A DNA stretch of 50,526 nt, from positions 1 through 50,526 of the forward strand of contig LADP01000029.1 of assembly GCA_000961575.1 (NCBI GenBank), read 5' to 3'. Both the position numbers and the translations under genes were made by a program. This DNA is from Peptococcaceae bacterium BRH_c8a (lineage in GTDB: Bacteria > Bacillota > Desulfotomaculia > Desulfotomaculales > Desulfallaceae). Shown here piece by piece: positions 26,658 through 34,719 of this stretch; the stretch's first letter is position 1; every line of letters begins with the position of its first letter. The notes beneath the pieces are model-generated. The model was not told the origin of the DNA. It made no database searches and saw nothing but the letters and a program-made list of their open reading frames with translations.

Positions 26658-27362
26658 ATGTGGAAAGAGTCTAATTGGGCATGTTGGCGCGTGGTAGCCA
26701 AACTGGATCCCGACAAGCATATCGATAAAGACACCATGCTCAGGGTCGCCGGCGCAGGGTTTGACGCTATCATGGTAGGCGGAACGCAGGGTATAACCCG
26801 GGAAAAAACTTTAAATCTCCTGGGCCAAATTAGGCAAAGCGGCTATCAGGGACCTGTAGTACAGGAAGTAACAATAGCCGCAGTGATAGCACAGGGAAGT
26901 GTACAAGCTTATTTCCTGCCGCTGGTACTAAACGCCGGAAACATTCTGTGGTTGTCCGGTCTGCACCACCAGGCTATCAAACGGTACGGAGACCGGATCC
27001 CCTGGGACATAACCGTGGCGCAAGGTTACGTAATATGTAATTCCCACTCGGCTGCTGGAAGACTGACCGGAACTGGACCGGTAAGCGTAAAGGATGTCCT
27101 GGCATACTGCGACCTGGCCGAGAATATGCTGGGCCTGCCACTGCTATACCTGGAATACAGCGGCGTTTTTGGAGATCCTGCGCTGGTGGAAACCGTGGCG
27201 CGACATCGGAAAAAAATACACCTGTTTTACGGAGGTGGAATAAATTCCGCCGACCGGGCCCGCATCATGGCCGCACTGGTAGACACCATCGTTGTAGGCA
27301 ACGTTATTTACGAAAATCCTGCGTCTGTGGAAGGTATAGTTAACGCGGCCAGGTACTTATAA
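26658..27362 (+). CDS. pcrB: Heptaprenylglyceryl phosphate synthase (PcrB family)
   Basis: This TIM-barrel prenyltransferase joins heptaprenyl diphosphate to sn-glycerol-1-phosphate, giving archaeal-type ether lipid precursors in some Firmicutes. KLDPDKHIDKDTM, GFDAIMVGGTQGITREK, PLVLNAGNILWLSGLH, LPLLYLEYSGVFGDPALV, HLFYGGGINSADRA and TIVVGNVIYEN match B. subtilis PcrB in order. The length of 234 residues is close to the usual 228. No pcrA or ligA follows, unlike the standard pcrB-pcrA-ligA order. The ribosome site is weak (GGCGGTGG). Confidence 0.9.
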   Translation: MWKESNWACWRVVAKLDPDKHIDKDTMLRVAGAGFDAIMVGGTQGITREKTLNLLGQIRQSGYQGPVVQEVTIAAVIAQGSVQAYFLPLVLNAGNILWLSGLHHQAIKRYGDRIPWDITVAQGYVICNSHSAAGRLTGTGPVSVKDVLAYCDLAENMLGLPLLYLEYSGVFGDPALVETVARHRKKIHLFYGGGINSADRARIMAALVDTIVVGNVIYENPASVEGIVNAARYL

Positions 27363-27413
27363 ATTCTGGCAGCAGCACAAGGTAGAGCGGCTTGTTTGGG
27401 GGTGCCTGAAGTT

Positions 27414-27443
27414 TTGACTAGTATAGATATTCTGTGTTATAGT
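27414..27443 (+). promoter_or_regulatory. Promoter of the zinc-ribbon gene
   Basis: TTGACT (27414-27419) and TATAGT (27438-27443) are 18 nt apart, about 110 nt before the ATG. Confidence 0.6.
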
Positions 27444-27553
27444 AAGATAATTCCAGGGTCCAGGTTGCGTATTTTTTCTCTCTGAGAGATATCCAAAGAG
27501 TAAAAAATCGTCTTACCAATACTAAGGATCCATAAACTCAGGGAGGTTATCAA

Positions 27554-27862
27554 ATGTATCAAGACCGTTATCTGACATGCCGCGACTGTGAGGAAGAATT
27601 TGCGTTTACTGTATCTGAGCAGGAGTTTTTTGCGGAGAAAGGTTTTAACAACGATCCCAGCCGTTGTCCTCAATGCCGGGCGGCCCGAAAGAACCGAAAC
27701 AACAGGCCGAATGACAACAGCGGCAGTGGGTTTCGACAGAACCGTCAGATGCATCCTGCGGTATGTTCAAATTGCGGTAAAGACACGGAAGTTCCTTTCA
27801 AACCCAGCGGAGAAAGACCTGTATATTGCAGGGATTGCTTCCGGCGTGTTTCCAGCTACTAA
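27554..27862 (+). CDS. Double zinc-ribbon protein
   Basis: This is a small protein of 102 residues with two treble-clef-like zinc sites. The N-terminal half has CRDC ... CPQC (residues 9-12 and about 38-41, in YLTCRDCEEEF and SRCPQCRAARKNR). The C-terminal half has CSNC ... CRDC (VCSNCGKDTEVPF, RPVYCRDCFRR). The middle is Asn/Arg/Gly-rich and likely disordered. Proteins with this layout are common in anaerobes and are annotated only as zinc-ribbon; the basic linker hints at nucleic-acid binding, which is inference. GGGAGG lies 7 nt before the ATG. It has its own promoter and terminator. Confidence 0.85.
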   Translation: MYQDRYLTCRDCEEEFAFTVSEQEFFAEKGFNNDPSRCPQCRAARKNRNNRPNDNSGSGFRQNRQMHPAVCSNCGKDTEVPFKPSGERPVYCRDCFRRVSSY

Positions 27863-27936
27863 ATAAGAGGTTATGCGGAAAATATGCCTCACCCAGATTG
27901 TTGGCTTATGGGGCTTATATTTTTGTTGAAATTTCA

Positions 27937-27965
27937 GGGGCGGATTACCCGCCCCCTTTGTTTTG
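27937..27965 (+). terminator. Intrinsic terminator of the zinc-ribbon gene
   Basis: A 7-bp GC stem GGGGCGG (27937-27943) pairs with CCGCCCC (27949-27955) and is followed by CTTTGTTTTG on the plus strand. Confidence 0.75.
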
Positions 27966-28006
27966 CTATCAACCATTGTGCACTGTATTATTTATTTTAC
28001 AGTCAA

Positions 28007-28954
28007 TTAACAAGGTTCCATACCGAGGTCAGTCAACAAGTCCAAATCATCTTCCAGGGAACCGCCCCGGGTGGTAAGGTAATTGCCCACCATCAATCCA
28101 TTGGCACCGGCCGTAAAAGCCAGGGTTTGAGCGTGGCGCAACCCTTCCCGTCGTCCTCCACACAGTCTAATAACCGCCCGGGGCATAATTAACCTGAATA
28201 AGGCGATTACTTTAAGCAGTTCCAAAGGTGGCGGAACCCGGGCCGCTTCCAGGGGCGTACCGGGTATGGGATTGATTATATTAAGGGGTACCGAGTCAAC
28301 ACCAAGCCTGTGTAATTCTAGTGCCATTTCCACCCGTTGGGTCATAGTTTCCCCCAGACCCAGGATACCTCCGGCGCACACCCGCATCCCGGCCTGGGTC
28401 GCGGCTTCGATAGTACGTACCCTTTCCTGGTAATCATGGGTGGTACATATTTCACGATAATAATCCGGTGCTGTTTCCAGATTGTGATGGTAGGTGGCAA
28501 CTCCGGCCTGTTTTAACATAACCGCTTCATTGGCCCCGATAATACCCAAGGAGGCACATACCTGCAGCCCCGTTTCCCGCTTGAGCAGGTGAATGGTGGC
28601 AATTATCTCTTCTAGTTCACGGCCTGCGATACCCCGGCCGCTGGTCACAAGCGAAAACCTGGGCACTCCTGACTTTTCCATTTTAATAGCCTGTCGCAAA
28701 ATCTCTTCCGGTGGTAAAAGCCCGTGAGCTTTCGCATTTGTACCATGATGGGCCGACTGGGCACAAAACGCACAGTCCTCGCTGCAACGGCCCGATTTGG
28801 CGTTGACAATGGTGCACAATTCAACGCGATGGCCATAGTTATCCCTGGTCACCTTTCCGGCGGCGGCCATCAAGTTGTAGGTTTCTTCAACAGGAAGGGC
28901 TGCCAGTTTCATTGCCCTATCTCTGCCGGCAGTCATATACGGCATGCCGTTCAC
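28007..28954 (-). CDS. bioB: Biotin synthase
   Basis: BioB is a radical-SAM enzyme that inserts sulfur into dethiobiotin. The CxxxCxxC cluster motif is C57-C61-C64 in SGRCSEDCAFCAQS. LVTSGRGIAGRELEEI, YHHNLETAPDYY and the C-terminal GANGLMVGNYLTTRG (holding the region near the auxiliary cluster Arg) follow family order. The start is GTG, 6 nt from GGAGGG. The length of 315 residues is normal. It follows bioY but is separated by a clear terminator, so expression depends on readthrough or an unseen promoter. No bioA, bioD or bioF is in the window. Confidence 0.96.
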   Translation of the reverse strand: MNGMPYMTAGRDRAMKLAALPVEETYNLMAAAGKVTRDNYGHRVELCTIVNAKSGRCSEDCAFCAQSAHHGTNAKAHGLLPPEEILRQAIKMEKSGVPRFSLVTSGRGIAGRELEEIIATIHLLKRETGLQVCASLGIIGANEAVMLKQAGVATYHHNLETAPDYYREICTTHDYQERVRTIEAATQAGMRVCAGGILGLGETMTQRVEMALELHRLGVDSVPLNIINPIPGTPLEAARVPPPLELLKVIALFRLIMPRAVIRLCGGRREGLRHAQTLAFTAGANGLMVGNYLTTRGGSLEDDLDLLTDLGMEPC

Positions 28955-28968
28955 AACAATCCCTCCAG

Positions 28969-28997
28969 AAAAAATTCGCCACCGGAGCCCGGTGGCG
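28969..28997 (-). terminator. Intrinsic terminator between bioY and bioB
   Basis: A 9-bp stem CGCCACCGG (28977-28985) pairs with 28989-28997 around a 3-nt loop. On the minus strand AATTTTTTC follows. It lies 8 nt past the bioY stop and ends about 15 nt before the bioB start. Confidence 0.85.
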
Positions 28998-29004
28998 CTT
29001 GGTT

Positions 29005-29574
29005 TTAATGCTGCCTGCTAAGTTGGGGCAATCGTACACTGACCGCCTTAACCAGCATCCCGGCGGCTAGTGCTTTGAGTAAATCAAATCCGATGAACGG
29101 TACGAACCCGATCATTAACGCACCAGGGATGTCTATTGCCTTGCCCATGTAGAAATTAATTATGGCATACAGGTAGGGCAACCCGATAACGTAAATGACC
29201 ACCACCCCGGCCAGCATGGCTGTTGCCAGGCGAACCGGGCCTGCGTCATGCCCTTTCAAAATTAGACCGGCTAAATAAGCCGCTGCAATGAAGCCAATCA
29301 AAAATCCGAACGTAGGAGATAAGACATAGGCAGGGCCGCCAAAGGGCGGCTTTTCAAAAACAGGAATCCCCACCAGGCCCATAATCACATAAATGCCCAT
29401 GCTCAGGGCGCCAAGCCTGGCGCCCAACAGGCCGCCGGCCAGCAACGCCACAAACGGCATCAGGCTAAAAGGAACGATCATGCCGCCAAAAAACCGGAAT
29501 AACAGGGCAGCCGTTACGGCCAACGCAGCAAACAGCGCCACCAGTACCATATCCCGGGGAGTAAGTTTACCCAA
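29005..29574 (-). CDS. bioY: Biotin transporter BioY (S component)
   Basis: BioY binds biotin in the membrane, alone or with an ECF energising module. The 189 residues have six hydrophobic segments, for example MVLVALFAALAVTAALLFRF, LMPFVALLAGGLLGARLGAL and GFLIGFIAAAYLAGLIL. The usual GAxxG-type loop GGLLGARLGALSMGIYVIMG is visible. I place the start at TTG 29574, 8 nt from AAAGGAG; earlier GTG and TTG codons touch the ribosome site. No bioM or bioN is adjacent, so a shared ECF module elsewhere is likely. Palindrome P6 and a BirA operator lie upstream. Confidence 0.94.
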   Translation of the reverse strand: MGKLTPRDMVLVALFAALAVTAALLFRFFGGMIVPFSLMPFVALLAGGLLGARLGALSMGIYVIMGLVGIPVFEKPPFGGPAYVLSPTFGFLIGFIAAAYLAGLILKGHDAGPVRLATAMLAGVVVIYVIGLPYLYAIINFYMGKAIDIPGALMIGFVPFIGFDLLKALAAGMLVKAVSVRLPQLSRQH

Positions 29575-29598
29575 ATTCAACACTCCTTTCTGAATAAC

Positions 29599-29684
29599 GG
29601 GGTCAGGCCTGTCGTAACTATACTAACTTCAAAATTAAAATATTTTGTTATACGAGTTAGTATAGTTACGACAGGCCTGACCCC
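29599..29684. repeat. Perfect palindrome P6 (GGGGTCAGGCC family) in the bioY leader
   Basis: The 30-nt arms 29599-29628 and 29655-29684 are exact reverse complements around a 26-nt AT-rich loop. It shares 21 outer nt with P3. It lies between the BirA operator and the bioY ribosome site, so it would be transcribed as part of the bioY 5' leader. Confidence 0.95.
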
Positions 29685-29688
29685 CTGG

Positions 29689-29714
29689 TTAACCACTATT
29701 GGTTGGCTGGTTAA
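29689..29714. promoter_or_regulatory. BirA operator upstream of bioY
   Basis: TTAACC (29689-29694), a 14-nt spacer and GGTTAA (29709-29714) match the bacterial biotin operator TTAACC-N14/15-GGTTAA. The cognate repressor gene birA ends 23 nt further upstream. Occupancy by biotinyl-AMP-bound BirA should block bioY transcription when biotin is plentiful. Confidence 0.85.
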
Positions 29715-29736
29715 CGATAAGGACAGACTGATTGGT

Positions 29737-30708
29737 TTATCTTTTGCGTAGAGTCACCTCCCCGGCTAGCAGGCGTTCAATACTGCCGTCTTCGGTTTTT
29801 ACGAGCAACGCACCTGTTTCGTCAACATTAATAGCATGACCGGTGTAACTTTCCCGGATGGTATGCACGGTCACTGGACAGTCGAGGGTGACACAAAGTT
29901 CACGCCACCTGCTCAGTATCGGGGCAAATCCCTCGTCCAGCCAAAGACGATACCAGTCTTCAAAGGATTTAAGCAAGGCTCTTAAAAGGGGCACCCGGGG
30001 GATATGCCGGCCGGATTCGGCTTGCAGCGAAGTAGCAGTGTCCCTGATTTCAGGCGGAAATTCGCTCCGGGGAACGTTCACATTCAGGCCCATGCCGGCA
30101 ACCATGAAGTTAACCCGGTCCATTTCGGCATTTAGTTCCACCAGGATACCGCAAAGCTTTCTTTCCTGCACGAGGATATCGTTGGGCCATTTGATGCCTG
30201 ATTCCACCCCGGTGTGTGCACGTACGGCCTCGGCCACGGCCACCGCCGCCACCATAGTAACCTGGGGCGTTTCCGCCGGATTCACCGGTGGGCGCAGCAC
30301 TATTGTAAACCATAACCCTTTGCCCCGTGGGGAAAACCAGGGCCGGCCCATCCGTCCTTTGCCCCCGGTCTGGCACTCGGTGACCACCACCGTGCCTTCC
30401 GGACAACCTTCCCGGGCCAATTTTTGGGCGGTATCATTGGTGGAAGGCAGTTCAGGTAGATACTCGATCTGCCGGCCTATCACCGCTGTGAGCAACCCGG
30501 CGGCAATTTCACCGGGCAGGGGGATATCAGGCGCCTGCAACAGACGGTAGCCCAGGTTGGACCTGGCTTCGATATGGTATCCCTCTTCCCGTAGGGTACG
30601 AATGTGCTTCCAGACCGCCGTGCGGGAAACGCCCATTTCACGGCAGAGTGTTTCACCCGAGGCCCAATCTTTGGTTTGTCTTAAAATTTCTAATATCCTA
30701 GTCTTCAT
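29737..30708 (-). CDS. birA: Bifunctional biotin-protein ligase / biotin operon repressor
   Basis: BirA activates biotin to biotinyl-AMP and attaches it to carboxyltransferase carriers. It also represses biotin genes. The N-terminal winged helix (about residues 1-60: RILEILRQTKDWASGETL, GVSRTAVWKHIRTLREEGY) shows the repressor type. The catalytic domain carries STNDTAQKL, QTGGKGRMGRPWFSP (biotin/ATP loop), GIKWPNDILVQERKLCGIL and VAGMGLNVNV. A small C-terminal SH3-like domain ends at LLAGEVTLRKR. The length is 323 residues. GGAG lies 8 nt from the ATG. A canonical operator follows the gene. Confidence 0.96.
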   Translation of the reverse strand: MKTRILEILRQTKDWASGETLCREMGVSRTAVWKHIRTLREEGYHIEARSNLGYRLLQAPDIPLPGEIAAGLLTAVIGRQIEYLPELPSTNDTAQKLAREGCPEGTVVVTECQTGGKGRMGRPWFSPRGKGLWFTIVLRPPVNPAETPQVTMVAAVAVAEAVRAHTGVESGIKWPNDILVQERKLCGILVELNAEMDRVNFMVAGMGLNVNVPRSEFPPEIRDTATSLQAESGRHIPRVPLLRALLKSFEDWYRLWLDEGFAPILSRWRELCVTLDCPVTVHTIRESYTGHAINVDETGALLVKTEDGSIERLLAGEVTLRKR

Positions 30709-30783
30709 ATTATTAGCTCCACCAACATAAATTCATTGTATTTTTTACCGGGCGAATTGTCAACCTTAAATAAGTACTTTGGT

Positions 30784-31653
30784 TTACGTTTCTATGATGC
30801 CCGGCATGACTTTGAGCCGGCCCAGATCCAGACTGATGTCCAGTGCAGGTGCCGAGTGGGTTAGTGCTCCCACTGAAATCACATCGACACCGGCAGCGGC
30901 AGTGGCCACCAGAGTGTGTGCAGTAATGCCACCCGATGCTTCCAGCAGCGCCCGGCCATTAACCAGTTTAACCGCCCGGGCCATAGTTTCGGGCTCCATA
31001 TTGTCCAGCATAATGATGTCTGCTCCTGCTTCCAGGGCCTCGGTCACACCGGCCAGATCCTCGGCTTCCACTTCTATTTTAACGGTGTGGGATACCGCCA
31101 TCTTGGCCCGCTTCACCGCCTGGCTGATGCTGCCGGCGGCTTGGATGTGATTATCCTTGATTAACACCGCATCGAAAAGGCCTAACCGGTGGTTATGGCC
31201 ACCACCCATCCGGACGGCGTACTTTTCCAGAACCCGCAATCCAGGAGTGGTTTTGCGGGTGTCCACCACCCGTACCGGGTAATCGGCAACCAACTGCACC
31301 AACCGGCTGGTAATTGTGGCCACCCCGGAAAGGCGCTGCAGGAAATTGAGGGCCAACCTCTCACCGGTGAGAATAGTCCTGGCCCGTCCTTCAAGCCTGG
31401 CCAGCAAGGTACCGGCGGTTACCGCCGCCCCCTCAGCCACCAGAGGGGTAAAAATCAGTTCGGGATCCAGCCGCAAGAAAACAGCCCGGGCTACGGGCAG
31501 GCCGGCCACCACCCCGTCCTGCTTGGCCTTGATAAAGGCCGTGGTTTTTAGATCCGGCGGAACCACGCTGTTGGTGGTAATATCCCCCGGCCCGATGTCC
31601 TCTTCCAGGCACCGGTCAATTAGCTGGTTTAAGGCATGCAGGTTAATATTCAT
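30784..31653 (-). CDS. nadC: Nicotinate-nucleotide pyrophosphorylase
   Basis: NadC (quinolinate phosphoribosyltransferase) converts quinolinate and PRPP to nicotinate mononucleotide, the third step of de novo NAD synthesis. LEEDIGPGDITTNSVVP opens the protein, GERLALNFLQRLSGVAT and VVDTRKTTPGLRVLEKYAV line the active site, GGHNHRLGLFDAVLIKDNHI follows, and EASGGITAHT and ISVGALTHSAPALDISLD end it. The length of 289 residues is normal. It sits between birA and nadB, with 270 nt of repeats before nadB rather than a tight operon join. Confidence 0.97.
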   Translation of the reverse strand: MNINLHALNQLIDRCLEEDIGPGDITTNSVVPPDLKTTAFIKAKQDGVVAGLPVARAVFLRLDPELIFTPLVAEGAAVTAGTLLARLEGRARTILTGERLALNFLQRLSGVATITSRLVQLVADYPVRVVDTRKTTPGLRVLEKYAVRMGGGHNHRLGLFDAVLIKDNHIQAAGSISQAVKRAKMAVSHTVKIEVEAEDLAGVTEALEAGADIIMLDNMEPETMARAVKLVNGRALLEASGGITAHTLVATAAAGVDVISVGALTHSAPALDISLDLGRLKVMPGIIET

Positions 31654-31748
31654 CTAAAATGTTCACAACCTTTACAAATTCAAGTATTCAGGAGTCAGTA
31701 TAAAAGCCCCTGCCGCCGCCATCACTGGGATGAAAAATCCGCTTGGGT

Positions 31749-31805
31749 TGTCATTCTGAACAAAGTGAAGAATCTTAAGATCCTTCGCTAACGCTCAGGA
31801 TGACA
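31749..31805. repeat. TGTCATTCTGA-type palindrome, copy 2
   Basis: The left half TGTCATTCTGAACAAAGTGA and right half ending GCTCAGGATGACA pair imperfectly through AATCTTAAGATCC in the centre. It lies in the nadB-nadC gap. Related copies are at 5498 and 36117. Confidence 0.8.
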
Positions 31806-31843
31806 GCAACAAAATCTATTTTCAGGATCGAGACAACAGTCGT

Positions 31844-31882
31844 TCCTGACTCCTGACTACTGAATTCTGACTCCTGACTCCT
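31844..31882. repeat. 7-bp array (TGACTCC/TGACTAC) in the nadB-nadC gap
   Basis: The plus strand reads TTCCTGACTCCTGACTACTG followed by AATTC and three more units. It is the same unit as at 3116 and 36271. Confidence 0.8.
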
Positions 31883-31923
31883 GCTTTTGTTATGTAAAAG
31901 CCGGGGTTTTCCCCCCGGCCAAA

Positions 31924-33507
31924 CTATTTACGCAATATAATGTGCTTGAGCCAGCTTTCCCGCGGGCGGGGGTAATCGTTGCGAAAATGGCCGCCCCTGC
32001 TCTCGGTGCGCATCAGCGCGGTTTCTGCCACCAACCGGGATACCAGCAGCCGGTTGCGCAGTTCGGCTCCCTGAATGGTTCTTGCAGCGGTGCTTTCAAG
32101 CCGGGTCAGGCCACTCATGTAATCCAGGACTTGTTCCAATCCCTGGCGATCCCGCGCCGGGCCTACGTACATGCTCATCAGCCGCCGTAATTCCTCACGG
32201 ACTTCATTATGGTTCACCGTATCCCCCGGTGCGGACATTTGCGAAGCAAAGTCAACCCGTACGGGCATGGGCTCACGCCACAACCCGGCGGTGCGTTCGG
32301 CAATGCGACCGCCGTACACCAACCCGTCCAGCAGCGAGTTGCTGGCCAACCGATTGGCCCCGTGGACCCCCTGGCAGGCCACTTCACCGCAGGCATATAG
32401 CCTTTCTATGTTTGTTTCCCCAAAATAGTTGGTTTTAACCCCGCCCATCATATAATGGGCGGCTGGGGCCACCGGAATCATATCCCGGGTGATTTCCAGC
32501 CCGTGCTCCAGACAGGTGCGGTGGATATTGGGGAAACGGCGCAGCACCAGTTCACCGTCCAAATGCCGGAGGTCCAGATAAACAGCGCTTTCCTGCTCCC
32601 GGCGCATTTCTTCCAGGATGGCCCGCACCACCACGTCCCGGGGCGCCAGTTCAGCCAACTCATGATAACCAGGCATAAACCTGTCACCGCTCCGGTTGCG
32701 CAAGTATGCGCCTTCGCCCCGCACCGCCTCGCTAATCAAAAACCGGGGCGCGCCTGGCAGATTAAACACCGTGGGGTGGAATTGGATGAATTCCATATCC
32801 ATCACTTCGGCCCCGGCCCGGTAGGCCATAGCAATGCCGTCACCGGTGGCTACATCGGGGTTGGTGCTGTGGTCAAACAGTTGGCCCAAGCCCCCGGTGG
32901 ATAGGATTACCGCCCGGCTGCGAAAAACCTTCAAGCGGTCTCCCTGCTCATCATAAGCCAGCACGCCGCGACAAACGTTATCTTTAACTAGTAAATCCAC
33001 AGCAAAATGTCGTTCCAGTACCTCAATATTCTTCTCGGCCAGCGCCTGCTGATTGAGAATTCGCTGTATTTCCGCCCCGGTAGCATCACCGCAGGCATGC
33101 AGAATACGCCGGCAACTGTGGGCCCCTTCCCTGGTCAGGGCCAGGCGCCCACCTTCAAAATCAAAGCGGGCCCCCATATCCATCAACTGCAGTACCCGGC
33201 GAGGCCCTTCATGCACCAGAATGCGTACGGCTTCGCAGTCGCACAGCCCGGCCCCGGCCAGCAGGGTATCGGAGTAGTGCAGATCCGGTGAATCGTCGGC
33301 ATCCATAGCGGCGGCAATGCCGCCCTGAGCCTTGTCAGTATTGCTGTCCTGAGTAGTCCGCTTGGTGATTACCGTTACCGCCGCTCCCAGCCGGGCGGCC
33401 AGCAGGGCGGTGAAAAACCCGGCGATGCCGCTGCCCAGCACGATAAAATCGGACTGGTGCTCGGTCAAATCCCGGGTATTGAAATTCATTATTAAATGGT
33501 TAGCCAC
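31924..33507 (-). CDS. nadB: L-aspartate oxidase
   Basis: This FAD enzyme oxidises aspartate to iminoaspartate, the first NAD-synthesis step. SDFIVLGSGIAGFFTALLAA is the FAD-binding loop, followed by RTTQDSNTDKAQGGIAAAMD, TREGAHSCRRILHACGDATG, and the succinate-dehydrogenase-like EFIQFHPTVF. LYACGEVACQGVHGANRLAS closes the FAD domain. The start is GTG 33507, 8 nt from GGAGG, giving 527 residues; the open frame extends to 33657 but would overlap nadA by 136 nt. It starts 14 nt after nadA stops, so the two enzymes that act in sequence are in one operon. Confidence 0.96.
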   Translation of the reverse strand: MANHLIMNFNTRDLTEHQSDFIVLGSGIAGFFTALLAARLGAAVTVITKRTTQDSNTDKAQGGIAAAMDADDSPDLHYSDTLLAGAGLCDCEAVRILVHEGPRRVLQLMDMGARFDFEGGRLALTREGAHSCRRILHACGDATGAEIQRILNQQALAEKNIEVLERHFAVDLLVKDNVCRGVLAYDEQGDRLKVFRSRAVILSTGGLGQLFDHSTNPDVATGDGIAMAYRAGAEVMDMEFIQFHPTVFNLPGAPRFLISEAVRGEGAYLRNRSGDRFMPGYHELAELAPRDVVVRAILEEMRREQESAVYLDLRHLDGELVLRRFPNIHRTCLEHGLEITRDMIPVAPAAHYMMGGVKTNYFGETNIERLYACGEVACQGVHGANRLASNSLLDGLVYGGRIAERTAGLWREPMPVRVDFASQMSAPGDTVNHNEVREELRRLMSMYVGPARDRQGLEQVLDYMSGLTRLESTAARTIQGAELRNRLLVSRLVAETALMRTESRGGHFRNDYPRPRESWLKHIILRK

Positions 33508-33521
33508 CGTCAAATCCTCCG

Positions 33522-34445
33522 TTACTGTACGGCCAGCATCCGCTCCAGGCATTGAAGTGCCCGTGCCCTGATATCTTCCGGTACGGTAACCCGCGGTTCC
33601 AGCGTCTGTAACGCGGTCAGCACCTTGTCCAGGGTAGTGGCCTTCATATTGGGACAAACCAACTTGTTCGAGGCTGGGTAAAACGTTTTACCCGGGTATC
33701 TTTTGCTGAACTGATGTAAAATTCCCATTTCGGTGGCCACAATGTATTCCGTGGCCGGATTTTCCCCGGCATAACGCAGCATACCGGTGGTGCTGGCCAC
33801 GTGATCGGCCATGTTTACCACTTCCGGCAGGCATTCCGGGTGTACCAACAGCAGGGCGCCGGGATGGCTGTCCTTAACCGCCCGAACCATGTCGGCGGTA
33901 AGGCGGTGGTGGGTATTGCAGTAGCCTTCCCACAGGATCATTTCCCGACCCGTCTGACTGGTTACGTAAGCGCCCAGGTTTTTATCCGGCACAAATATAA
34001 TAGGCCTGTCCTGCGGTAGGGAGGCCACCACTTTCACGGCATTGGCCGAAGTACAAGCGATATCGCATTCCGCTTTGACCTCGGCTGAAGTGTTTACGTA
34101 GCAAACCACCACTGCTTCGGGCACTTCGGTTTTTTTGGCCCGCAGCGCTTCGACGGTTACCATATCCGCCATCGGACAACCGGCGTCTTCTTCAGGCAGC
34201 AGTACAGTTTTCTGCGGCGATAGAATGGATGCACTTTCGGCCATAAAATGAACTCCGCAGAATACGATCACGTCGGCTTTAGTGCCGGCGGCCTTGCGGG
34301 ACAATTCCAGTGAATCACCCACAAAGTCCGCGGCTTCTTGCACTTCGGGCCGCTGATAAACGTGGCTGAGAATAATCGCGTTCCGCTCTTGTTTGAGTTT
34401 TATTATTTCATCTGTTAATTGTTTAATTTCGGCAGCGGTTGGCAC
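33522..34445 (-). CDS. nadA: Quinolinate synthase
   Basis: NadA condenses iminoaspartate with dihydroxyacetone phosphate to quinolinate on a [4Fe-4S] cluster. The three cluster cysteines can be placed in VFCGVHFMAES, VHPECLPEV and LVCPNMKATTL. IILSHVYQRPEVQEAADFVG and YVNTSAEVKAECDIACTSAN are further family motifs. The start is GTG, with AAGGGGTGG 6-7 nt before it. The length of 307 residues is normal. It precedes nadB by 14 nt. Confidence 0.97.
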   Translation of the reverse strand: MPTAAEIKQLTDEIIKLKQERNAIILSHVYQRPEVQEAADFVGDSLELSRKAAGTKADVIVFCGVHFMAESASILSPQKTVLLPEEDAGCPMADMVTVEALRAKKTEVPEAVVVCYVNTSAEVKAECDIACTSANAVKVVASLPQDRPIIFVPDKNLGAYVTSQTGREMILWEGYCNTHHRLTADMVRAVKDSHPGALLLVHPECLPEVVNMADHVASTTGMLRYAGENPATEYIVATEMGILHQFSKRYPGKTFYPASNKLVCPNMKATTLDKVLTALQTLEPRVTVPEDIRARALQCLERMLAVQ

Positions 34446-34590
34446 GTGACCACCCCTTAGTCTAAATTACCGGCAACAATTTCGCCGAATTATAGTTACC
34501 CAATTATTATACACAATTTTCTCTATATCTCAATAAACATTTTACGGGAATCACGCCGCCCGCGGCCTTGAAAAATAACCAAATTGATAT

Positions 34591-34639
34591 GAACCCGGTT
34601 CCTCCCAACTAACTAAATAGCGGCGAAGATACCGGGTTC
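34591..34639 (-). terminator. Possible terminator after panD
   Basis: GAACCCGGT (34591-34599) pairs with ACCGGGTTC (34631-34639) across a long 31-nt loop. On the minus strand an AT-rich tail with TTATTTTT follows. The loop is long for an intrinsic terminator, so this is tentative. Confidence 0.4.
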
Positions 34640-34685
34640 TCGGCATAAAAATTATGCAGTTGGATCACAGCAAATTTTGAAGAAA

Positions 34686-34710
34686 GGGTTTGGTGTTATC
34701 TCCTAAGATG
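34686..34710. repeat. Partial copy of the 22592 repeat
   Basis: GGGTTTGGTGTTATCTCCTA and the following AGATGCC match the left arm of the 22592-22773 element. It begins 10 nt after the panD stop. Confidence 0.65.
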
Positions 34711-34719
34711 CCCTGACTG

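Noticed and set aside
33508-33657. N-terminal extension of NadB
   Set aside because: It overlaps nadA and has a composition unlike NadB; GTG 33507 has GGAGG in place.
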